Shown here: piece after piece, positions 1 through 4,949 of the stretch
Layout of the letters: each line of letters starts with the position of its first letter
Position numbering within the stretch: the first letter of the stretch is position 1
Position numbers and translations under genes: made by a program
Assembly (NCBI GenBank): GCA_012510625.1
Contig: JAAZHP010000172.1
Coordinates: forward strand, 1 to 5,626
Reading direction: 5' to 3'
Origin: Bacillota bacterium
GTDB taxonomy: Bacteria > Bacillota > Dethiobacteria > DTU022
Length of the DNA: 5,626 bases
Notes under the pieces: model-generated
Databases searched by the model: none
Seen by the model: only the letters and a program-made list of their open reading frames with translations
What the model was told of the DNA's origin: nothing

Positions 1-23
1 ATAACCAGAGAATAAGGAAGTAG

Positions 24-1253
24 ATGAGGGAACTGGTTGGCGTAATCGTAGCAGTTGCACTTGTTTTCGTACTATTGTTCCTGCGGAAAAATATGGCCCT
101 GGTTATGCTGGGCGGCTCCCTGGTCCTGGCTCTTTTCATGCGAGTTGATCTCGCGGAGTCTTTTCGCATCATCAGCGATGCTCTAATATCCACAGAGACG
201 ATTAATCTTCTGGCTGCGATCATGGGTATCGGTATCCTCAGCGAGTTGATGTACCACAACGGCGCCATGGGAAAAGCGATCGAAGCATTAAAAGAGCTGA
301 TCCGGGACAGCCGGGTATTACTCATGCTTCTGCCGAGCTTGATTGGACTGCTCTCCATTCCGGGGGGCGCCTATTTTTCTGCGCCGCTGGTGGAACGGGT
401 GGGAACGGGGTTAAAAATGAGCCCGGCCAGGAGAGCGCTGGCAAACGTCTATTTCCGGCATTTCATCATGACGATTTACCCCTTTTTCCCCGGATTCATC
501 GCCATGATCTCGCTGAGCGATATCTCTGCGGGCTCGCTGGCTGCTTTAAGCATACCTCCGGTGGCAGTGGGCTCCCTGGTAGGGACCTGGTTTGTCTTTC
601 GCAAAGCAGGCCGGGGATCTACGGTGAAAGGGGAACAGCAGAGTTTCGTTAAAAACATCAAAAGTTTCCTCTATGGGCTGCTGCCGTTGATCCTGGCGGC
701 GGCGGTCTTAGTTGCGCTGGGGTGGCCGTTCTGGGCGGCGCTGCTGTCGGCCCTGGCGGTAGCCCTCTTTCAGTACCTGGCGGGGAAAGGGTGGCCTGCA
801 GAATTGAAGAAGCGGCTTTTCCTGTTGTTTAAAGGGATTCCGGTTAACATCCTGCTGGGTGTTGCGGGTATTATGGTTTTCAAAGAGTTTATTGCCAATT
901 CCGGGGCCATGGAACAGCTTTCGGATATCTTCAACCATGCCGGGGTCCCCCCGGTATTGCTGATCCTTCTTTTTCCCTACCTGGCCGGCCTGGTTACAGG
1001 CAGTTGCTACGCCTCCCTGGGGCTGACTTTGCCTGTCTTGATGCCGCTGCTCGGTGTTACGGGCAATTCAACCGCCATGCTGGCCCTGGCTTACCAGGGT
1101 GCTTTCTGGGGATACGTAGTCTCGCCGGTGCACCTGTGCCAGCTGCTGACCGTTGAATATTTCAAGGTCCCCCTGACTGCAGTATTGCCCCATATGGCCT
1201 GGATCGGCGCCGTGGTTCTGGCCTTTTCCACTGTTTTCTTCACTCTGCTCTAG
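24..1253 (+). CDS. DUF401 family integral membrane protein (putative transporter)
   Basis: A 409-residue, very hydrophobic protein predicted to sit in the cytoplasmic membrane, with about ten membrane segments. Clear ones lie near residues 5-20, 24-39, 58-77, 98-118, 147-165, 170-192, 214-250 (probably two), 268-290, 308-342 and 388-409. Signature stretches of the DUF401 (TIGR00529-type) family are visible: the IPGGAYFSAPLVE loop at 112-124, the YFRH motif at 143-146 followed by YPFFPGF, the GLVTGSCYASLG segment at 322-333, and the C-terminal GYVVSPVHLCQLLTVEYF at 363-380. The family resembles ion-transporter-superfamily permeases of the GntP/CitM kind, so a carboxylate or sugar-acid substrate is possible, but no substrate can be read from the sequence. 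The ATG at 24 follows AAGGAAG (14-20) closely; the spacing is short (3 nt) but no better start exists in the window. The length is normal and the C-terminus intact. A terminator at 1327-1358 separates it from the next gene. Family confidence is high, function low. Confidence 0.9.
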   Translation: MRELVGVIVAVALVFVLLFLRKNMALVMLGGSLVLALFMRVDLAESFRIISDALISTETINLLAAIMGIGILSELMYHNGAMGKAIEALKELIRDSRVLLMLLPSLIGLLSIPGGAYFSAPLVERVGTGLKMSPARRALANVYFRHFIMTIYPFFPGFIAMISLSDISAGSLAALSIPPVAVGSLVGTWFVFRKAGRGSTVKGEQQSFVKNIKSFLYGLLPLILAAAVLVALGWPFWAALLSALAVALFQYLAGKGWPAELKKRLFLLFKGIPVNILLGVAGIMVFKEFIANSGAMEQLSDIFNHAGVPPVLLILLFPYLAGLVTGSCYASLGLTLPVLMPLLGVTGNSTAMLALAYQGAFWGYVVSPVHLCQLLTVEYFKVPLTAVLPHMAWIGAVVLAFSTVFFTLL

Positions 1254-1326
1254 CAGGTTCACCTTGGCCGCCCTGATTTCCCGGAGTTCATGCTTTCCAT
1301 TAACGGGGAGATGAATAGACCTGCCC

Positions 1327-1358
1327 GGGTTCTGCTGAAAAGGCGAAGAACCCTTTTT
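1327..1358 (+). terminator. Rho-independent terminator after the DUF401 gene
   Basis: A perfect 7-bp stem, GGGTTCT (1327-1333) with AGAACCC (1347-1353), encloses a 13-nt loop and is followed directly by five T (1354-1358). It lies 73 nt after the DUF401 stop codon and 90 nt before the next ribosome site, so it probably ends the DUF401 transcript. The following hydrolase-glpK pair would then need its own promoter. The stem is modest and the loop rather long, so partial readthrough is plausible. Confidence 0.7.
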
Positions 1359-1436
1359 ACTAGCAGGAGTAATGCGAATAATCAAGAAACATATACACGA
1401 ATAAAAGGACGGATGATGCTTTCAGTTCAACATTAA
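1359..1436 (+). promoter_or_regulatory. AT-rich leader, possible promoter region for the hydrolase-glpK pair
   Basis: The segment between the terminator and the hydrolase ribosome site is clearly AT-richer than its surroundings and is the expected place for the promoter. TATACA at 1392-1397 and AATAAT at 1377-1382 are possible -10 elements. Neither has a convincing TTGACA-like -35 element 16-18 nt upstream, so no promoter is assigned precisely. A seven-codon ORF (ATG 1413 to TAA 1436, peptide MMLSVQH) sits after AAAAGGA. No operator palindrome or riboswitch fold was recognised. Confidence 0.25.
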
Positions 1437-1443
1437 AAGGAGG
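1437..1443 (+). promoter_or_regulatory. Strong ribosome binding site of the hydrolase gene
   Basis: AAGGAGG is a near-perfect Shine-Dalgarno sequence. It faces two ATGs: one at 1449 (5 nt away) opens only a seven-codon ORF ending in TAG at 1472, and one at 1454 (10 nt away) opens the hydrolase. Upstream of 1454 the hydrolase frame has no ATG, GTG or TTG before the ribosome site, so 1454 is the real start despite the longer spacing. Confidence 0.8.
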
Positions 1444-1453
1444 GCAACATGAA

Positions 1454-2203
1454 ATGGAAGGCGCAATTTTAGCGGGGGCGGAGCCTTTTTCCTTTCCGGG
1501 GGGTGACGTTGGCTGCCTGCTGGTGCACGGTTTCACCGGGAATCCCTCGAGCATGCGGCCCATGGGGGAATACCTGTCCGGCCAGGGCTTTACCGTGGTT
1601 GGGCCGCGGCTCAAGGGCCACGGCACGAGAGTGGAGGATATGTTCGACAATACATACCATGACTGGATCGCCTCGGCCGAGGCGGGGCTGGAAGAAATCC
1701 GGAAACAGTGCCGCACCATATTCGTGGCCGGCCTCTCCATGGGGGCAACGCTGGCGCTGCACCTGGCCGGCAGCCATCCTGATACGGTGAAGGGCGTGGT
1801 CCCCATTTGCGGTCCGGTATTCATGAAAGATTTCCGTCTAATCTTTCTGCCGCTGCTCCGCCGGCTCGTGAAAACTGTGCCCGGTGTGGGCAGCGACATC
1901 AAGGATCCCGCGGTTACTGAGCTATCTTATGACCGGGTCCCCCTTGGGGCGCTGGGAGAGCTGTTGAAGCTGTGCCGCCTGGTGAATGAAGAGCTGCCCC
2001 GGATTAAGCAGCCGGCGCTCATCTTTCAATCGCGGCAGGATCACGTGGTTCATCCTTCCAACGCTCCCTACATTTTAGAGCATATCGGCTCGGCCGAAAA
2101 AGAGCTGGTCTGGCTGGAGAACTCCTACCATGTGGCCACGCTCGATTACGACAAGGAACTGATTTTTAAAAAGACGGCGCAGTTTATGCGGCAGCATTCT
2201 TAA
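1454..2203 (+). CDS. Monoacylglycerol lipase/carboxylesterase, bMGL-Est30 type
   Basis: A 249-residue cytoplasmic alpha/beta hydrolase without a signal peptide, predicted to hydrolyse monoacylglycerols or short- to medium-chain esters. The oxyanion-hole motif HGFTG is at 25-29, the nucleophile elbow GLSMG at 93-97 gives Ser95, the acid is Asp196 in SRQDHVV, and the base is His226 in NSYHVATLDYDKEL. The PRLKGHG segment (51-57) and the tail around His226 are hallmarks of the family containing the thermostable monoacylglycerol lipase of Bacillus sp. H-257 and Geobacillus Est30, both about 250 residues long. A small cap lies at roughly 120-170. The start is set by AAGGAGG at 1437-1443. The gene ends only 20 nt before glycerol kinase, which fits a two-gene operon releasing and then trapping glycerol. 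Fold and catalytic triad are very secure. Choosing monoacylglycerol over other esters is an inference from similarity and context, and a general carboxylesterase remains possible. Confidence 0.93.
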   Translation: MEGAILAGAEPFSFPGGDVGCLLVHGFTGNPSSMRPMGEYLSGQGFTVVGPRLKGHGTRVEDMFDNTYHDWIASAEAGLEEIRKQCRTIFVAGLSMGATLALHLAGSHPDTVKGVVPICGPVFMKDFRLIFLPLLRRLVKTVPGVGSDIKDPAVTELSYDRVPLGALGELLKLCRLVNEELPRIKQPALIFQSRQDHVVHPSNAPYILEHIGSAEKELVWLENSYHVATLDYDKELIFKKTAQFMRQHS

Positions 2204-2208
2204 ATTGC

Positions 2209-2215
2209 GGGGAGG
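2209..2215 (+). promoter_or_regulatory. Ribosome binding site that fixes the ATT start of glpK
   Basis: GGGGAGG lies just after the hydrolase stop codon (2201-2203) and 8 nt before the ATT at 2224. No ATG, GTG or TTG lies in the glycerol kinase frame between this site and GTG 2353, which is 137 nt away. Its placement is ideal for 2224 and useless for 2353, so it supports initiation at ATT. ATC at 2218 would be only 2 nt away and is unlikely. Confidence 0.75.
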
Positions 2216-2223
2216 CGATCACC

Positions 2224-3723
2224 ATTAAGGCGCGCATACTCTCTATTGATCAGGGCACTACCGGCACCACCGCGATCCTCTGGGATGAGCGGGGCCTGCC
2301 CCTGGGCCGGGCTGCCCGGGAGCATCACCAGTATTATCCGCGGCCCGGCTGGGTGGAACATGATCCCGAAGAGATCTGGGCGGCCACCCTTGCCGTGGTA
2401 AAAGAGGCATTGCAGGAAGCGGAGACGGAGCCTGCTGGAATTACGGCCATCGGCATTACCAACCAGCGGGAAACAGTGGTCTTCTGGGAGCGCTCCACCG
2501 GCAAGCCGCTGACGAACGCCATTGTCTGGCAGTGCCGTCGCACGGCACAGCTCTGCCATGAGTTGAAGGAAGCCGGCCGGCTGGAGCTCTTTCAGGAGAA
2601 AACCGGGCTGGTCCTGGACCCCTACTTCTCCGGGACGAAGATTAGCTGGGCTCTGGAACATATCCCCGCTGTCCGGGAGGCGGCCCGCACTGGAGAGCTG
2701 GCCTGCGGGACCATTGACAGCTACCTGCTCTTCCGGCTTACCGGCGGCCGGGTCCATGCCACCGATTACTCCAATGCCTCGCGCACCCTGCTCTTCAATA
2801 TCCATACGCTGGAGTGGGACCCGCAGCTGCTGGAAATCCTGGGAGTTCCGGGAAATATCCTGCCGCAGGTTATGCCGAGCAGTGTCATTTTCGGCGAGAC
2901 CGACCCCGCCGCTTTTCTCGGGGTGCGGGCGCCGATTGGCGGGATCGCCGGCGATCAGCAGGCCGCCCTTTTCGGCCAGGCCTGCTTCGAAGAGGGCATG
3001 GTGAAGAACACATACGGCACCGGTTCTTTTCTCCTGATGAATACCGGCGCCAGGGCCATCCGCTCGGATTCCGGGCTGCTGACAACAGTTGCCTGGGGCA
3101 TTGACGGGAGCGTTACCTACGCCCTGGAAGGGAGCATCTTTATTACCGGCGCGGCGATCCAGTGGCTGCGCGACGGACTGCAGATAATCGACCACGCCTC
3201 GGAAACTGGGCCGCTGGCGGAGCAGGTCGAGGACAACGGCGGCGTCTACCTGGTGCCTGCCTTCGTGGGGCTCGGCGCCCCTTACTGGGACCCCTATGCT
3301 CGCGGGCTGCTCATTGGCATAACCCGGGGCACGACGCGGGCCCACCTGGCGCGGGCCGTGGTCGAGGCAATGGCCTACCAGACCCGCGATGTTCTCGAAA
3401 TCATGCGCCAAGAAGCGGGGATTTCCCTGGGCGAGTTGAGGGTTGACGGCGGGGCCAGCGTGATGGATCTGCTGCTGCAGTTCCAGGCGGACATCGCCGG
3501 CACGGTGGTGCGCCGTTCGGCTACGCTCGACACCACTGCCCTTGGGGCCGCCTACCTGGCCGGCCTGGCGGCGGGAGTCTGGCCCGGTTGCGCGGCGCTG
3601 GCGGAGCAGTGGCGCGAGAGTGCCTCTTTCCGGCCCCTGATGGAAGAGGCGCAGCGCGCCGCCCTTTACCGCGACTGGCTGCGGGCGGTGGAGAGAGCGC
3701 GCGGCTGGGTTAAAGAGGACTGA
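2224..3723 (+). CDS. glpK: Glycerol kinase (ATT start codon)
   Basis: Cytoplasmic FGGY-family kinase (EC 2.7.1.30) converting glycerol and ATP to glycerol-3-phosphate. Counting from ATT 2224 gives 499 residues, the normal family length, beginning MKARILSIDQGTT as in other glycerol kinases. Seen along the chain: phosphate loop DQGTT 9-13, PGWVEHD 41-47, glycerol-binding NQRET 80-84 (Arg82, Glu83), DPYFSGTK with Tyr134, GDQQAALFG with catalytic Asp244, the NTYGTGSF nucleotide segment at 262-269, LEGSIFITGAAIQWLRDGL at 301-319, and the second FGGY signature VDGGASVMDLLLQFQAD at 407-423. Each matches E. coli GlpK with an offset of one or two. Starting at GTG 2353 would delete 43 residues including DQGTT. 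Two oddities: the usual SSR after DQGTT is GTT here, and the position of the HPr-phosphorylated histidine of Firmicute GlpK is Ala230. It lies 20 nt after the hydrolase gene, probably co-transcribed. No glpF or glpD is visible in the window. Function is near certain; the start is very likely. Confidence 0.95.
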   Translation: MKARILSIDQGTTGTTAILWDERGLPLGRAAREHHQYYPRPGWVEHDPEEIWAATLAVVKEALQEAETEPAGITAIGITNQRETVVFWERSTGKPLTNAIVWQCRRTAQLCHELKEAGRLELFQEKTGLVLDPYFSGTKISWALEHIPAVREAARTGELACGTIDSYLLFRLTGGRVHATDYSNASRTLLFNIHTLEWDPQLLEILGVPGNILPQVMPSSVIFGETDPAAFLGVRAPIGGIAGDQQAALFGQACFEEGMVKNTYGTGSFLLMNTGARAIRSDSGLLTTVAWGIDGSVTYALEGSIFITGAAIQWLRDGLQIIDHASETGPLAEQVEDNGGVYLVPAFVGLGAPYWDPYARGLLIGITRGTTRAHLARAVVEAMAYQTRDVLEIMRQEAGISLGELRVDGGASVMDLLLQFQADIAGTVVRRSATLDTTALGAAYLAGLAAGVWPGCAALAEQWRESASFRPLMEEAQRAALYRDWLRAVERARGWVKED

Positions 3724-3750
3724 AGCCGCCCCCGGCTCGCAGCCAGCCGG
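3724..3750 (+). other. Two mutually exclusive GC hairpins after glpK
   Basis: Directly after the glpK stop codon, AGCCG (3724-3728) can pair with CGGCT (3733-3737) around a four-C loop. Alternatively CCGGCT (3732-3737) can pair with AGCCGG (3745-3750) around a 7-nt loop. The two share 3733-3737 and cannot form together. Neither is followed by a T tract, so this is not a convincing rho-independent terminator. It may stabilise the 3' end of the glpK message, or be chance in GC-rich DNA. Confidence 0.3.
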
Positions 3751-3761
3751 CCAGAGGAGAA

Positions 3762-3788
3762 TTGGAGGCGCGGGAACAGTGTTATAGA
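3762..3788 (+). promoter_or_regulatory. Possible weak promoter upstream of the nuclease genes
   Basis: TTGGAG (3762-3767) and TATAGA (3783-3788) are separated by 15 nt and resemble -35 and -10 boxes with a slightly short spacer. TAAAAT at 3800-3805 is another possible -10. The stretch 3781-3809 is AT-rich within strongly GC-rich DNA, as expected near a promoter. The change of function between glpK and the nuclease pair also makes a promoter here plausible. This is sequence resemblance only. Confidence 0.3.
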
Positions 3789-3827
3789 AAAATATGCCGT
3801 AAAATTAATCCGGCAGGAGGCTTGATC

Positions 3828-4949
3828 ATGTCTTTGAAAATATTTCACACCGCCGATCTGCACCTGGGGATGACCTTCGGCAATCGCAGCTACCCGGAAG
3901 AGGTGCGGCGGCAGCTGGTTGAGGCGCGCTATGAAACGCTGGAGCGGCTGGTGGAACTGGCCAACGAGGCGCAGTGCCGCATCTTCCTGATAGCCGGGGA
4001 TCTCTTTCACCGGGCGCAGATGCCCCGTGAAATAATTGCCCGGGTGGCGCGGACCCTCTCCCGTTTCCAGGGCGATTGTATTGCCGTATTGCCGGGCAAC
4101 CACGATTATTGTGACGGCTACGGAAGCCTCTGGAATGAGATGCGGGAACTGGCCCCCGATGCGCTCCTTTTGCTCACCGATACGGTTCCCTATCCGCTGC
4201 ACGATTACGGGATTGACGCGGTGATCTACCCGGCTCCCTGCCACCGGAAACATTCCCGGGAAAACAGGCTGGGCTGGATCGGCGAGTTGGCAGAAAAGCC
4301 CGCCGCCGGGTGGCAGCTCGGCGTGGCCCACGGCACGGTGCGGGGGATTTCGCCCGACCTTGAGGGAGAGTATTTCCCCATGGATGAGAACGAACTGGCC
4401 GGGCTGCGGCTGCACCACTGGTTTCTCGGGCACACCCATGTGCGTTATCCCGATCTCGAGCAGGTGCAGGGGGCTCCTTTCTGCTTCAGCGGCACCCCCG
4501 AGCCGGATGGCTTTGACTGCCGGCACGGCGGCAGCGCCTGGATCACCACCCTGGAGGAGGGCGGCGGCGTCCACTGCCGCGCCATTTCCACCGGAAAATT
4601 TCGTTTTATGGAGATCGCCCGGGAGCTGCGCGACGCCGCCGGCCTGGATGAGCTGCAGGAGGAGCTGCGGCAGGCTGGAAAACAGGCCCTGGTGAAGCTG
4701 CGGCTGTCCGGCTTCCTGCCGGAGAAGGCATACAACAGCCGCCGCCGCCGTCTCGACGAGCTGCGCTCATCTCTTCTCTACCTGGAGGACGATGACAGCG
4801 CTCTGGCGGTGGAGCTTTCGGCGGAGCTGATTGAAGACCGCTTCCCTTCAGGTTCCTTTCCCCAGCGGCTTCTTTCCCGGCTGGCGCAAAAAAATGACCC
4901 CGCCGCGCTGCAGCTGGCTTACCGTCTCATAGACGAGGTGAAGAGATGA
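3828..4949 (+). CDS. SbcD/Mre11/YhaO-like DNA repair exonuclease
   Basis: A 373-residue calcineurin-like metallophosphoesterase, predicted to be the nuclease subunit of a Rad50-type complex that processes DNA ends and hairpins in the cytoplasm. All metal-binding motifs are intact: DLH with Asp10 and His12, GDLFH at 57-61, GNHD at 90-93, AHG at 167-169 and GHTH at 201-204. These predict a two-metal (Mn-type) site. The phosphoesterase domain covers about 1-245. The C-terminal 120 residues, rich in charged helices, are the expected partner-binding and capping part. ATG 3828 is chosen because AGGAGG (3815-3820) is 7 nt upstream and the conserved LKIFHTADLHLG begins at once. An in-frame TTG at 3762 would add 22 residues with no family resemblance and lacks a well-spaced ribosome site. 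The gene overlaps its ATPase partner by 4 nt. Subfamily is open: classical SbcD or the YhaO branch, the latter suggested by the partner's Walker A. Confidence 0.92.
   Translation: MSLKIFHTADLHLGMTFGNRSYPEEVRRQLVEARYETLERLVELANEAQCRIFLIAGDLFHRAQMPREIIARVARTLSRFQGDCIAVLPGNHDYCDGYGSLWNEMRELAPDALLLLTDTVPYPLHDYGIDAVIYPAPCHRKHSRENRLGWIGELAEKPAAGWQLGVAHGTVRGISPDLEGEYFPMDENELAGLRLHHWFLGHTHVRYPDLEQVQGAPFCFSGTPEPDGFDCRHGGSAWITTLEEGGGVHCRAISTGKFRFMEIARELRDAAGLDELQEELRQAGKQALVKLRLSGFLPEKAYNSRRRRLDELRSSLLYLEDDDSALAVELSAELIEDRFPSGSFPQRLLSRLAQKNDPAALQLAYRLIDEVKR

Noticed and set aside
1..23. Possible 3' end of an upstream gene (TAA at 13-15 or TAG at 21-23)
   Set aside because: Twenty-three bases are too few to tell coding from non-coding sequence. 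Two frames contain stops, and neither can be favoured.
1250..1367. 8-bp direct repeat CTAGCAGG at 1250-1257 and 1360-1367
   Set aside because: Too short to be meaningful. There is no inverted-repeat ends, target duplication logic or mobile-element gene between the copies.
1254..1436. The frame stays open for 60 codons after the DUF401 TAG, suggesting stop readthrough or a small gene from ATG 1290
   Set aside because: The extension is basic and featureless, runs through the terminator stem, and 60 open codons by chance is not rare. DUF401 is already full length at TAG. TAG followed by CAG is a leaky-looking context, but nothing else supports readthrough.
2200..3411. Long 403-codon open frame on the minus strand opposite glpK
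   Set aside because: Its translation is rich in Pro, Gly, Arg and Gln with no recognisable domain, and it mirrors GC-rich glpK codons. The plus-strand frame carries all conserved glycerol kinase motifs.
3762..3830. Earlier in-frame TTG start at 3762 for the nuclease
   Set aside because: The added 22 residues do not resemble the family, and the purine tract before TTG is only about 2 nt away. ATG 3828 has AGGAGG at ideal spacing and begins right at the conserved domain.
3666..4574. 302-codon minus-strand open frame opposite the nuclease gene
   Set aside because: A shadow of the nuclease coding frame: no motifs, no good ribosome site, and it overlaps two well-supported plus-strand genes.
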